From: an uncultured Kordiimonas sp.
Lineage (GTDB): Bacteria > Pseudomonadota > Alphaproteobacteria > Sphingomonadales > Kordiimonadaceae
Direction of reading: 5' to 3'
Assembly: GCA_947503625.1 (NCBI GenBank)
Contig: CANNEK010000003.1
Coordinates: 310,001-374,000 of the forward strand
Length of the DNA: 64,000 nt
How positions within the stretch are numbered: the stretch's first letter is position 1; each line of letters begins with the position of its first letter. Below, one piece after another: positions 55,272 through 64,000 of this stretch. The notes beneath the pieces are model-generated. The model was not told the DNA's origin, made no database searches, and saw only the letters and a program-made list of their open reading frames with translations. Made by a program: the position numbers and the translations under genes.

Positions 55272-55598
55272 TCAACCCCAGCAAAGACAAGCCGATTGGT
55301 GCGAAGACCAAGATTGACAGTGAGTTATTTCGACTGCGTGACCCGACTTATACTTTAGCACCTTGGCCGATTTGATTAGCTTACTCACCGGCCTCAGCGT
55401 TGCCAACAAAACTCCGGGTTTGCGACATGATCTCAGCACGCCAGATGCAAGAAACACCGTATTGATGGTTTTGTCTGGCTGTGATGAAGCACCACGAGTA
55501 AGAACACCGCAATCAGGATGAGAACATCTGGCGCTTACTTGCCGTTCCAGCAACAGCTTGGTTGGTGCGCTAAAATCATCTCTCTCACGTTCGCCCAA
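55272..55598 (-). pseudogene. HNH-nuclease-like N-terminal fragment, decayed
   Basis: The first 40 residues (ERDDFSAPTKLLLERQVSARCSHPDC) resemble the start of HNH-type proteins of the pattern RDDFS-x-x-T-K-x-x-L-x-x-R-x-x-x-x-C-S-x-P-x-C. After INTV the similarity moves to another frame (GVSCIWRAE, where the family has G-V-A-x-H-I-x-A-A) and the HNH core is lost. I read it as a frameshifted relic in the otherwise gene-poor region 55148-56058. Confidence 0.5.
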
Positions 55599-55671
55599 AG
55601 AACTGGTCCTTATTTCGCCGTCAGTATAATTACTGTGCCGTAGGCCAGCGAGTCCTTGCTATTAGTTTAAG

Positions 55672-55851
55672 TTAACCACCACCACTTAGGGAACCAAACA
55701 ATACGAATCTTTCACCAACTATCATATCCTCAGTTGGGTCCTCGCGCAGATCAAAGAATGGGTGTGGTCGGTCAAATTCGATTATCTTTGCTCTCTTAAA
55801 GGGGTAATGGACGTAGAGTATAGATGCGCACAAATAGTCTTTCTCCGTCAT
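55672..55851 (-). CDS. Possible 59-residue protein, unknown
   Basis: An open frame with natural-looking composition: acidic, with YVHYPFKRAKIIEFDRPHPF and a Gly-rich end. AGGAG directly abuts the ATG, too close for an ideal site; GGAG is also 9 bases before an in-frame TTG (codon 7). It lies between repeats and the HNH relic in island-edge DNA, so it may be a fragment of a larger lost gene. No family recognised. Confidence 0.35.
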   Translation of the reverse strand: MTEKDYLCASILYVHYPFKRAKIIEFDRPHPFFDLREDPTEDMIVGERFVLFGSLSGGG

Positions 55852-56003
55852 CTCCTAATAGAAAGCCATGTCCGCTTCGGTTCACTTTCGGACGCTTAAT
55901 TAAAAAACGGAACACTAATTGGGGCTATTGACCAGGAACGAACAACTACATAATTCGCACTAACTGGATGAGCCGACATTAATAATGGTGAAAATCCTCA
56001 GGC

Positions 56004-56045
56004 ACTGTCCAGATATCTTGCGAACTGTCCAGTTTTCTCTGAGAA
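56004..56045. repeat. Short repeats next to the tRNA gene
   Basis: ACTGTCCAG occurs at 56004-56012 and 56024-56032, a 20-base period, followed by the 11-base palindrome TTCTC-T-GAGAA at 56035-56045. The palindrome arms match those of the dyad array at 46 kb, on the other flank of the cassette. Confidence 0.45.
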
Positions 56046-56058
56046 TTAATATGCGGTG

Positions 56059-56135
56059 TGGTGGGCCCGGAGGGACTTGAACCCCCGACCAATCCGTTAT
56101 GAGCGGACCGCTCTAACCAGCTGAGCTACAGGCCC
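56059..56135 (-). tRNA. tRNA with anticodon CAT (Ile2 or Met)
   Basis: 77-base cloverleaf with encoded CCA. Acceptor GGGCCTG pairs with CGGGCCC, D arm GCTCAGCTGGTTAGAGC, anticodon stem GTCCG/CGGAT with loop CTCATAA, T arm with GTTCAAGT. The CAT anticodon can be elongator Met or Ile2 (lysidine-modified). The GGGCC acceptor resembles alphaproteobacterial Ile2 genes, which I favour. The 3' end faces the island. Confidence 0.9.
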
Positions 56136-56239
56136 TCACCACGGCGGTGTGGTAGCAAATGATCTTCTGTCTGAATAGTCCTAAAATGCTGATAAGAGCC
56201 AAAAAGCCGAAAGGCGTCGCCTCTCGGCCCGCCGGAACA

Positions 56240-56464
56240 CTATAGGGCGTCGATTTCCTCGCGAAGCCGCGCACCTTTGTCTGTCGCGATACGCTCCAGT
56301 GTTTCAACGCGTTCCTTCAAATCCGCTATTTCATTTTTCACATCGTCGCCCCCTGATTTATTTTTTTCTTTTTCCAGTTCGATTTCTGATTTGCGCTTCT
56401 TTTCCAGAAACCCGAAGCCAAAAACGATCGCTATAATCAAAAGTACGAAAATCTTGCTGTCCAA
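56240..56464 (-). CDS. Small PspB-like membrane protein
   Basis: 74 residues: N-terminal helix (IFVLLIIAIVFGFGFLE), a charged linker, and a coiled coil (EIADLKERVETLERIATDKGARLREEIDAL) that matches the C-terminal pattern of PspB-type and related alphaproteobacterial proteins, where LERIATD is common. PspB works with PspC in envelope stress sensing; here no pspA or pspC is adjacent. It lies 104 bases upstream of the tRNA on the same strand. Confidence 0.6.
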   Translation of the reverse strand: MDSKIFVLLIIAIVFGFGFLEKKRKSEIELEKEKNKSGGDDVKNEIADLKERVETLERIATDKGARLREEIDAL

Positions 56465-56598
56465 CGGTCATCCCCCTGAAGTCTGTTTTTTGTTTCTTCA
56501 GTTTATATTGGTAGCGAAAAACACTTTTTCAACGGGCATTGGCGGGTCACCCCTAAGCATTCTTTAACCAATAGCCCTGTATGTCTGTGACATGGCTG

Positions 56599-56617
56599 CC
56601 TCGATTTCATTTCGAGG
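56599..56617. promoter_or_regulatory. Dyad upstream of the amidohydrolase-like gene
   Basis: CCTCGA-N7-TCGAGG, a perfect 6-bp inverted repeat, 54 bases before the coding start. The rest of 56465-56670 holds only likely promoter sequence. Confidence 0.35.
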
Positions 56618-56670
56618 TCAGAACAAATTTTCCCGCAGTAAAGCGGCGGTAAACATGCAGAGTTTAACGA

Positions 56671-58101
56671 ATGCGGGCACACACATTGCCAAATTACAGT
56701 TCAAGCTCGACAGGCTTTTTTCCGGTCCGCTCCGGAACACAGGCAGCCAATGATGCACGTGGTTTCAATTGTATCCTATCGGGTTACCGCCCACTGATTG
56801 TCGCATTTGTCGCTTGTTTTGGCGTTTCGCTGTTCGGCACAGGCACACAGGCCCAGTCCGATGCGATGGTCATTACCAACTTCAGTTATTTCGACAGCTA
56901 TAGCCGCACAATGGCAAATGCCCGCAATATGGTGATTGAAAACGGCAAAATTGCCGCCATTGACGACGATACATACGGGTGTGCCGGTTGCCAGACAATA
57001 GATCTTGTCGGCGGCTTTGTCATTCCGGGCCTTGTCGATCTGCATCAGAGTCTGGGGAGCGGTGGTTTCGCGAGAGAAAACACCAACGCCCGCGTTTCCC
57101 TTTTTCACAGGAATCTCTACTGGGGCATCACCGCAGTCTTCAATCCCAGCATCAACAGCGAAACACGGCTTGCGCTTCGCAAGGCAATTTCAAAAAACCC
57201 GCCGCGTTACCCACGCTTCCAAACAGCCGGGCAGACAATCGGCCCCAAAGGTGGTTGGGGTGACCTGAAAACGGCAACGGTTGGCGGCCTGAAGGCAGCC
57301 ATTGACGCTCAGATAAGTGCCGGTGCAACTGTCATCCGAATTTCCTATGATGATAAGGCGTGGTTAACCACGAGGCCGCTACCAATGTTTTCCGAAGCAG
57401 CACTTTCTGCTGCGATCAACTATGCCCACCAACGCGAGCGACGGGTCTTTGTTCATGCCAGTCAGGTTGCTCATGCAAAAAAAGCCCTGCGTGCCGGGGC
57501 GGACGGTATTGTCAGCGGTCTTATATATGGCAAGGTTGATAACGAGTTGATCTCGTTGATGAAAAATAGGCGGGCAATCTATATTGCAACTTTGTCAGCT
57601 TACGCTGCTATCGCAGACAATGGTGCATCGGCAAAGCGCCAGATGGCCTACGACCCCGGCAGAATGAACAAAACCGGACTTTATGAAAGCCTGCAATCGC
57701 CGATCATGAAACAAAACTGGCGAGACTGGTGGCCCCTTTCACATCTCGTATCCAGGCAGTTGGCGCGGCTTGAAAGCAACACCAAAGCCCTTGTCAGCGC
57801 AGGCATCACTGTCGGCATGGGCAGTGACGCAGGCACGCCGGGCGTGGTATTTGGCGCAGCGCTGATCGACGAAATGCAGCGGCATGTGGATATGGGCCTG
57901 CGTCCTTCAGATGCAATTCATATGGCAACCACAACAAACGCCCGTATCCTGTATATGAACCAAATCTCTGGAAGTGTTGAAGTGGGCAAAGCCGCCGATC
58001 TCGTGTTGCTTTCGGAAGACCCTACTCAGTCCATCGGTGCCATGAAATCCGTGCAGTACACGGTGCGTGCAGGACGTGTGTACAGCCGCGGCGAGTTCTA
58101 G
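56671..58101 (+). CDS. Exported amidohydrolase-fold protein with missing metal ligands
   Basis: 476 residues with a late signal-like segment (about 41-62, ending AQAQ-like GTQAQ). The fold follows imidazolonepropionase/prolidase-type amidohydrolases, with MGSDAGTPG and an IGxxxxGKxADLVLL-type end, but the usual HxH reads HQS at 125-127, the later HAH reads HAS at 262-264 and IEHG reads IVSG at 280-283. Metal binding is therefore doubtful. No better start than the ATG at 56671 is visible, although the first 40 residues look non-conserved. Confidence 0.75.
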   Translation: MRAHTLPNYSSSSTGFFPVRSGTQAANDARGFNCILSGYRPLIVAFVACFGVSLFGTGTQAQSDAMVITNFSYFDSYSRTMANARNMVIENGKIAAIDDDTYGCAGCQTIDLVGGFVIPGLVDLHQSLGSGGFARENTNARVSLFHRNLYWGITAVFNPSINSETRLALRKAISKNPPRYPRFQTAGQTIGPKGGWGDLKTATVGGLKAAIDAQISAGATVIRISYDDKAWLTTRPLPMFSEAALSAAINYAHQRERRVFVHASQVAHAKKALRAGADGIVSGLIYGKVDNELISLMKNRRAIYIATLSAYAAIADNGASAKRQMAYDPGRMNKTGLYESLQSPIMKQNWRDWWPLSHLVSRQLARLESNTKALVSAGITVGMGSDAGTPGVVFGAALIDEMQRHVDMGLRPSDAIHMATTTNARILYMNQISGSVEVGKAADLVLLSEDPTQSIGAMKSVQYTVRAGRVYSRGEF

Positions 58102-58237
58102 AGCACGCTTTTTTTACCAACAATTTTAGCCGTCACTTCAATCCAAAACGCTTTTGTGCCATAATAACCTTTGGGTAATGCCCGTTGTGACCTGGGGAGG
58201 TTGCGTTTGTGCGGGCGTCAAAAAGTGGTGCTGTGTG

Positions 58238-59071
58238 ATGGTCAATTCTATCAACACGAACGCTGGATCTTTATCTGGCGTGCAAAATTTGCGTGGGGCG
58301 TCCAACGCGCTTGGCGAAACCCGCGAACAATTGTCAACAGGCAAAAAGGTCAATGGGCCGGACGATGATGCCGCGATTTTGGCGATATCAAATATCCTGA
58401 AAAGCGACATTGCAGGCCTGAACGCCAGCAAGCAGTCGATCAATCGCGCAATCTCCACAGCAGACGTATCGATCGCGGCGGGCACCGCAGTTTCCGACCT
58501 GTTGCTGGATCTGAAAGAGAAAGCCGTTCAGGCGTCTGACCCCGGCCTTGATGACGACAGCCGCCGCATCCTGAATGACGAGTTCAGCACACTGCGTGAT
58601 CAGGTTAACAGCATTGTTGAAAGCGCAAGCTTTAACGGTACTAACGCGATTGCCTCTGGCGGTAACGACATCAGTGCAATTGCCGGTGCCGAGGGCCAGG
58701 AAAACATCACGATTGAAGCACGCGATCTGTCACTGGGCGGACCTAACATCACTCTGGGCAGCGGCCAGACAATCTCTACGCTTTCCGATGCGCAGTCGGC
58801 AGTATCGGCCATTGATAACAGTCTGAGCAATCTAAGCAGTGTGCTCACCGAATTCGGCGCCGGCGCCAACAATCTGGAACAATTACGGGATTTCACTGAA
58901 ACGCTCAGCAATAAAACCGAAGAAGGGCTTGGCAATCTTGTTGATGCAGACCTTGCTGCACTGAACGCAGAGTTTGCTGCAGGGCAGGTAAAGGAAGCGC
59001 TCGGCCGTACTGCATTGAATATTGCCAACCAACAACCCGGTGCACTTTTGGCCCTGTTTGAACGCAGCTGA
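58238..59071 (+). CDS. Flagellin
   Basis: 277 residues, a short flagellin with N domain (SINTNAGSLSGVQNLRGASNALGETREQLSTGKKVNGPDDDAA) and C domain (EFAAGQVKEALGRTALNIANQQPGALLALF) and a small variable middle. It is exported by the flagellar type III system. The family begins at the ATG at 58238. The frame is open upstream to 58154 but with non-flagellin, Cys-rich sequence. GGGGAGG lies 38 bases upstream, too far for direct use, so the transcript has an untypical leader. No other flagellar genes are nearby. Confidence 0.88.
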   Translation: MVNSINTNAGSLSGVQNLRGASNALGETREQLSTGKKVNGPDDDAAILAISNILKSDIAGLNASKQSINRAISTADVSIAAGTAVSDLLLDLKEKAVQASDPGLDDDSRRILNDEFSTLRDQVNSIVESASFNGTNAIASGGNDISAIAGAEGQENITIEARDLSLGGPNITLGSGQTISTLSDAQSAVSAIDNSLSNLSSVLTEFGAGANNLEQLRDFTETLSNKTEEGLGNLVDADLAALNAEFAAGQVKEALGRTALNIANQQPGALLALFERS

Positions 59072-59095
59072 CCGGACCCGATAGAGAAATTGCCA

Positions 59096-60007
59096 CTAGC
59101 GCGCGTGGGTAGGCTGTTCGACCGGGTTTTCCTGTTTCAGATAAAGCCGCCAATTCTTGAAATCAATGGCAAAGGGCTGCTGGCCCAGGATATCCATGCC
59201 CAGAATAACCGCAGGAACCTCTCTTGCGCCCAGCATGGCAAACACAGGCACATCTGACACCACCAGTCGCATGTTTGTTCTCTTGAAACTGCCAATGGCA
59301 AAGTCCGGAACCCGCAGAGCTGTAAAAACCATCTCACGCCCACCGGAAATGCTCGCGCGGATTGTTTCTGTCCTTACACCGCGCCCGGACCGTCCTACTG
59401 CTTCCGACCCGGCGGTGTTGATAACCGTATCGGAAGCACCGGTATCAACAATTACCGGCACATCGAGCCCGCCGATGTTTACTTCCAATGCCAGTGAACC
59501 ATAAGCAACCGGCCTGCCCTGAACCCTGACCCAGTCGTCAGGGAAAGGTTCATCACCGGACAATTCCAGATTCGCGGTGCCATTTTGCATGTCGATAAAA
59601 AGCGTGTGCCCCGCAAGCATATCGACACCAATCAATCCTTTTGCATCTGACCCGATAATATCCGGCAAGGCCACAGTTTCTTCTACATGAAGGGTTCTCC
59701 CCATCACATAAAAGTCGGTTACCGGATATACCAGCACACGTTTGTACCCTGTGGCTGTCATGATGCGCTTGGATTGGTTGGGAAGCGCCTGCAGGCCTAT
59801 CATCGCTGTCAGGCCCCGGTAGATAACGCTTTTGCTCGCGCCAGTATCAATGATGAAAGGCAACGGACCCACCCCGTTGACCACGGTGCCCACCATCGGA
59901 CGATCAAAACTGTCGGGCAGTATCAGATGAATATCGTCATCAGCGCCATGCGCTGCGAAGAAACCTGAAACAAAAAGGGACAGCCCCAAAAGGCTGCCCG
60001 TTTTCAT
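59096..60007 (-). CDS. Exported retropepsin-like aspartic protease with two DTGA motifs
   Basis: About 303 residues with a signal peptide (cut near AHGA). Two retropepsin-like halves carry IIDTGASKSVIY and IVDTGASDTVIN, so one chain could form the two-Asp active site that retroviral enzymes make by dimerising. GMDILGQQPFAIDF closes the second half. An in-frame TTG at 60025 exists but the ATG at 60007 starts the signal. It lies 30 bases downstream of rpoD on the same strand. Confidence 0.8.
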   Translation of the reverse strand: MKTGSLLGLSLFVSGFFAAHGADDDIHLILPDSFDRPMVGTVVNGVGPLPFIIDTGASKSVIYRGLTAMIGLQALPNQSKRIMTATGYKRVLVYPVTDFYVMGRTLHVEETVALPDIIGSDAKGLIGVDMLAGHTLFIDMQNGTANLELSGDEPFPDDWVRVQGRPVAYGSLALEVNIGGLDVPVIVDTGASDTVINTAGSEAVGRSGRGVRTETIRASISGGREMVFTALRVPDFAIGSFKRTNMRLVVSDVPVFAMLGAREVPAVILGMDILGQQPFAIDFKNWRLYLKQENPVEQPTHAR

Positions 60008-60037
60008 ATTTCCAAAGATACCCAATATTGGCTTTTA

Positions 60038-62098
60038 TCAAGTATCAAGGAAGCTTCTTAACTGCCGCGAACGGCTAGGATGCTTCAGCTTGCGAAGCGC
60101 TTTCGCTTCGATCTGGCGAATACGCTCCCGTGTTACAGAGAACTGCTGGCCAACTTCCTCAAGCGTGTGGTCAGTATTCATGCCAATACCAAAGCGCATG
60201 CGCAGAACCCGCTCTTCACGGGGCGTAAGGCTCGCCAACACACGTGTTGTTGTTTCACGCAAATTGGACTGGATGGCAGCGTCCACTGGCAAAATAGCGT
60301 TCTTGTCTTCGATGAAATCACCCAAGTGGCTGTCTTCCTCGTCACCGATTGGGGTTTCAAGACTGATCGGCTCTTTGGCAATCTTCATAACCTTGCGCAC
60401 TTTTTCAAGCGGCATGGAAAGGCGTTCGGCCAGTTCTTCCGGTGTTGCTTCACGGCCAATTTCGTGCAGCATCTGACGACCTGTGCGTACCAGTTTGTTG
60501 ATTGTCTCAATCATATGAACCGGAATACGAATTGTCCGCGCCTGATCCGCGATAGATCGGGTTATCGCCTGCCTGATCCACCATGTCGCATAGGTCGAGA
60601 ATTTGTAACCACGGCGATACTCAAACTTGTCCACCGCTTTCATCAGACCGATGTTGCCTTCCTGAATAAGATCCAGGAATTGCAGGCCACGATTAGTGTA
60701 TTTTTTCGCGATCGAAATCACGAGACGAAGGTTAGCCTCCACCATTTCCTTCTTGGCAATCCGGGCTTCTTTTTCACCCTTTTGCACCGTGCGTACAATC
60801 CGGCGGAACTCGCCGACATGCAGGCCCGACCGGTTAACAAGCTCACCAACCTGATCGCGGATATTCACAATTGCAGTACGTTCCTGTTCCACAAAAGACG
60901 CCCAACCACGGCCTTTTAACGCACCAACGCGGTCCATCCAGCCATCTTCAAGCTCGTTGCCCTGATACTCGTCGAGAAACGCGATCCGGCTTACCTTGTG
61001 GCTCTCTGCCAAACGAAGAAGACGACCTGACAAAGTCATCAGTCGCTTGTTCAGGCCGTATAACTCGTCGACAAGTTCTTCAATACGCAAATTATTGAAC
61101 TTGACCGAACTGATCAGCTCAATCAGTTCGTCACTCAACTTCTTGAAACGACGTTCCTGTGCAGTAGAGAGGCCTTCGCTTTGCACAGCAGCTGCCAAAC
61201 GGGCATCCTGAAGCTTGGCGTATTTTTTGTAAGTAGATGTAATCTTCTGAAATTTCTCGATCGTTTCAGGCTTCAGATGCTCTTCCATAGCCGACAAAGA
61301 CATTGCTGCTTCGTCGTCATAGTCATCATCATCAGCTTTTTTGGCACCCTCGCCACCTTCGGTATTTTCAGCGGTTTCGCCGTCGGCGGCCTCACCTTCA
61401 GGCTTTGCCTCTTCGTCAACTGGCCCAACTGATTCAGGTTTTTCGTCTGCTGCGCCTTCCTCACCAGCTTTTTTGGCGCCTTCGGCAAGAACATCACCCG
61501 CATTTTCGTCTTCAAGCTCTTCTGCGTTCGGCTGTTTGCCGATAGTAGCTTCAAGATCGATAATGTCGCGAAGCAACATCTCTTCATTTTCAAGACGCAA
61601 CGCCCATTCAGTAATGGCTTTAAAGGTCAGCGGGCTCATGCACAGACCGATAATCATCGTCGCACGGCCAGCCTCAATACGCTTAGCAATTGCGATCTCG
61701 CCCTCACGGGAAAGAAGCTCGACAGACCCCATCTCGCGCAGGTACATCCGCACGGGATCATCAGTGCGATCACTCGCTTCTTTCTTATCCGTGGTCTTGA
61801 ATTCTTCTTTTTCGTCTTTTTCAACGGCGGGGGCTTCCTCAGCCTCCTGCTCTTCATCGCTGTCGACCACATTGATGCCCATTTCGGACAGCATGGTCAT
61901 AACATCTTCGATTTTCTCGGAAGACATTTCTTCAGTCGGTAAAGCCGCGTTCACTTCATCATAAGAGATGTAGCCACGTTCTTTCGCCTTTGCGATCATT
62001 TTTTTGACAGCTGCTTCTGTCAAATCAAGACGTGCACCACCTGCCGACTCTTCGCCGTCGGGTCTGCTGTCTTCTTCCTGAGTCGCTTTAGTTGCCAT
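60038..62098 (-). CDS. rpoD: Primary sigma factor RpoD
   Basis: 686 residues. Region 1.1 is near 25-85, region 1.2 holds [11 protein letters not shown], an acidic non-conserved insert (about 195-260) follows, then region 2 ([31 protein letters not shown], binding the -10 element), region 3 and region 4 ([27 protein letters not shown], binding the -35 element). It directs RNA polymerase to housekeeping promoters. GGAGTGG precedes the ATG. Downstream of dnaG by 43 bases, a typical macromolecular-synthesis arrangement. Confidence 0.98.
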   Translation of the reverse strand: MATKATQEEDSRPDGEESAGGARLDLTEAAVKKMIAKAKERGYISYDEVNAALPTEEMSSEKIEDVMTMLSEMGINVVDSDEEQEAEEAPAVEKDEKEEFKTTDKKEASDRTDDPVRMYLREMGSVELLSREGEIAIAKRIEAGRATMIIGLCMSPLTFKAITEWALRLENEEMLLRDIIDLEATIGKQPNAEELEDENAGDVLAEGAKKAGEEGAADEKPESVGPVDEEAKPEGEAADGETAENTEGGEGAKKADDDDYDDEAAMSLSAMEEHLKPETIEKFQKITSTYKKYAKLQDARLAAAVQSEGLSTAQERRFKKLSDELIELISSVKFNNLRIEELVDELYGLNKRLMTLSGRLLRLAESHKVSRIAFLDEYQGNELEDGWMDRVGALKGRGWASFVEQERTAIVNIRDQVGELVNRSGLHVGEFRRIVRTVQKGEKEARIAKKEMVEANLRLVISIAKKYTNRGLQFLDLIQEGNIGLMKAVDKFEYRRGYKFSTYATWWIRQAITRSIADQARTIRIPVHMIETINKLVRTGRQMLHEIGREATPEELAERLSMPLEKVRKVMKIAKEPISLETPIGDEEDSHLGDFIEDKNAILPVDAAIQSNLRETTTRVLASLTPREERVLRMRFGIGMNTDHTLEEVGQQFSVTRERIRQIEAKALRKLKHPSRSRQLRSFLDT

Positions 62099-62141
62099 GT
62101 AAATTCCACTCCAGATCTGCGCGAATCGCAGTCATAGCACA

Positions 62142-64000
62142 TTAAATAAAAGAAAACCTGCCTGATTCGAGACGATATCCGTCTTTATCGGCCTCTTTTT
62201 CTTCCAAAGCACGAAATGCAGCCTGTGCCGCCACAAAACGCGCGTGATTATCATCCGTCATATCTGCGGCATAGTCCGCTTCAGCCTGCTCATAGGCGGC
62301 TTTTGCTGCTGTAATATGCTGGTACCGGGAGAGCAAATGCTCGAATCCGGTCAATGCATCAGACAAAGCAGCTTCAGGCCACGCAAACCAATCGCTTTTC
62401 AGCGATCCGTCAGCAGAGATTTTCCCAACCGTTTTCTGGTGATCCGTGCCCTCTAAATGGGTATGCACCGTCTCCCGGTCAAGGGTATCTCCAAAAGCGG
62501 CTTTTTCTATAAGGGCATTGCGCAGTCCGTCAAGCCCCGGAACACTTAAATCAAGTCCTGCGACTTCTTCTTCGTATCGCACCAGTATCTCGGGGTGGTT
62601 TACCAAAGTCAGAATAATCAGTTGCTGGATCGTATCGGTAACACCACTTCCGCCAATACTGCGCCCCAATCTGGTTTTCGAAAGCAAGCCCGTTGCAGGA
62701 GCCAGCCGTTTTTTGCCGCCTCTTGAAAAAGAGCCAGCTTTCTGCCGCCCCGAAGTACGGTTGCCACGAAACTGCTGAAACAAGCGGTCACGAAACTCCC
62801 GCTGGTACAGGTTTCTGACATTCTCATCCTGAATTTCCGACAGGCGCCCGAAAATCTTTTTCTCCAGACCAGCCCTGCGCTCCGGCGTGTCGGCGGCAAC
62901 GCCCGCCGTTAAATTGTTCCACAGGACAGAAACCAGGGGATCGGCTTTATCAATCAGCGCATCAATCGCGCCTTTGCCTTCGCGCTGAACCAGGCTGTCC
63001 GGATCGTCCCCCTCGGGCATCATCATAAAGCGAAGGGACTTTCCGGGCCTGAGCATCGGTAGCGACCGCTCGACAGCCCGCCCCGCCGCCCGCTGGCCAG
63101 CATTGTCGCCGTCGAACGAAAGTATTGGCTCGTCTGCCATTTGCCACAAATGAGCGATTTGTTCTTCCGTAAGCGCTGTACCCAGCGGCGCAACAGCATA
63201 ATCAATACCGAACTGCGCCAGCGCAATCACGTCCATATATCCTTCAACCACCAGCACCTGACCGGCGTCATAGCTGGCGGCGCGCGCGTTCGCCCAGTTA
63301 TAAAGGGTTGCACCTTTATGAAACAGGCCGGTTTCAGGGCTGTTCAAATATTTGGCTTTGGCGTCCTTGTTTAAGGCCCGCCCGCCAAATGCGATAACCC
63401 TGCCTTGCCGATCTGTAATCGGGAACATCAGCCTGTCCCTGAAACGGTCATAGCTGGCGCCGCCATCCTCCGGCTTTATCAGCATGCCGGTTTCAATCAG
63501 CTGATCTTCACCAATGTCACGCGCGGTCATCGCATCTTTGAGCGCTGTCCGACTGTTAGGCGCGTAACCAAGGCCAAACCTTGCAAGTGTTTCGTCGGTC
63601 AGGCCCCTTCCCCTGATATAGTCAAGCGCGCCTTTGCCAACCTGCGCACGTAGCTGCGTCTGGTACCAACTGGCGACAGCATCCATCACCTCTGCCAGGC
63701 TCGCACGCTCTTTCTGTTTCTCGATTTCCTCGCGGCTCGGCTTTGGCACTTCCATCCCGACTTCGCCGGCCAGTGTTTCCACAGCTTCGGGGAACGTCAT
63801 GCCCTGCGTCTTCATAACGAAATCGAGAACGCTGCCGTGTTCACCGCAACCAAAACAGTGATAAAAACCTTTCTGGTCATTCACGGTAAAGGATGGTGTT
63901 TTTTCGTTATGGAACGGGCAAAGGCCGGTGCTTTCACGGCCACGGCGCACAAGCTTCACCGAACGCCCCACCACATCAGATAGGGTAAAACGATGCTTCA
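62142..64000 (-). CDS. dnaG: DNA primase DnaG (5' end beyond window)
   Basis: The visible 619 residues include the zinc site (CPFHNEKTPSF then HCFGCGEHG), the catalytic core with Toprim motifs VVEGYMDVIALA and SFDGDNAGQ, and a C-terminal helicase-interaction part. The frame runs to the window edge (LSDVVGRSVKLVRRG), so roughly the first 15-25 residues are missing. It makes RNA primers at the fork. Same strand and adjacent to rpoD. Confidence 0.97.
   Translation of the reverse strand, partial: KHRFTLSDVVGRSVKLVRRGRESTGLCPFHNEKTPSFTVNDQKGFYHCFGCGEHGSVLDFVMKTQGMTFPEAVETLAGEVGMEVPKPSREEIEKQKERASLAEVMDAVASWYQTQLRAQVGKGALDYIRGRGLTDETLARFGLGYAPNSRTALKDAMTARDIGEDQLIETGMLIKPEDGGASYDRFRDRLMFPITDRQGRVIAFGGRALNKDAKAKYLNSPETGLFHKGATLYNWANARAASYDAGQVLVVEGYMDVIALAQFGIDYAVAPLGTALTEEQIAHLWQMADEPILSFDGDNAGQRAAGRAVERSLPMLRPGKSLRFMMMPEGDDPDSLVQREGKGAIDALIDKADPLVSVLWNNLTAGVAADTPERRAGLEKKIFGRLSEIQDENVRNLYQREFRDRLFQQFRGNRTSGRQKAGSFSRGGKKRLAPATGLLSKTRLGRSIGGSGVTDTIQQLIILTLVNHPEILVRYEEEVAGLDLSVPGLDGLRNALIEKAAFGDTLDRETVHTHLEGTDHQKTVGKISADGSLKSDWFAWPEAALSDALTGFEHLLSRYQHITAAKAAYEQAEADYAADMTDDNHARFVAAQAAFRALEEKEADKDGYRLESGRFSFI

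Noticed and set aside
55226-55375. 50-residue plus-strand frame with natural-looking composition
   Set aside because: It overlaps the HNH relic on the other strand, lacks a ribosome site and has no recognised family.
60080-60919. 279-residue plus-strand frame antisense to rpoD
   Set aside because: RpoD regions 2-4 occupy the minus strand.
1-64000. CRISPR array
   Set aside because: No series of regularly spaced identical repeats with unique spacers was seen; the 46-kb dyads are too short and irregular.

Overview
The window looks like chromosome from a free-living Gram-negative bacterium, most likely an alphaproteobacterium of moderate G+C. The support is a rpoD-dnaG pair with long acidic region 1 in RpoD, a minimal flagellin, a sphingomonad-style TonB-dependent receptor, many Tat and lipoprotein signals, and CoxL/IorB-type molybdoenzymes. 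Genus level (for example Kordiimonas- or Emcibacter-like) is only a guess.

Left part (1-37 kb) is chromosomal accessory and housekeeping content in short operons: an SDR, the ABC-F ATPase Uup, a YdbS/YdbT-like PH pair, a MarR-controlled nitroreductase operon with a twin operator, a stand-alone TonB C-terminal domain protein, a two-subunit molybdenum hydroxylase, YaaA, an MFS carrier, an orphan histidine kinase, GloA, a free-methionine-R-sulfoxide reductase, a GNAT, a secreted DUF442-type phosphatase, an aminotransferase and a CPA2 antiporter. Then come an FtsX/MacB-type permease behind a near-perfect sigma-54 promoter with two upstream palindromes, a DoxX-ALDH-ureohydrolase operon, and a run of secreted hydrolases (S10 peptidase, YtcJ-like amidohydrolase, DUF885 protein, two class-C beta-lactamase-fold proteins) with LuxR and Lrp regulators.

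37.3-45.6 kb is the most unusual locus: an eight-gene minus-strand operon with overlapping or closely spaced genes. It encodes a MotA/TolQ/ExbB-type channel, two VWA proteins whose single membrane helices both carry an ExbD/MotB-like Asp at residue 19, a 52-residue membrane protein, a five-repeat PEGA protein ending in an FGE-like domain without the catalytic cysteines, a TPR/PEGA protein and two exported proteins. I read it as a candidate ion-driven envelope motor with VWA tips.

46.4-55.1 kb is a catabolic cassette (alpha/beta hydrolase, membrane PQQ dehydrogenase, SDR, VOC lipoprotein, TonB-dependent receptor, TetR). Its left flank holds two degenerate serine-recombinase tails and an array of 19-bp dyads. 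Its right flank holds an HNH-type relic, short repeats and a tRNA with anticodon CAT. This suggests an acquired island. No intact integrase is visible.

56-64 kb returns to core genome: a PspB-like small protein, an amidohydrolase with missing metal ligands, a flagellin, a two-motif retropepsin-like protein, rpoD and the 3' part of dnaG running off the end.
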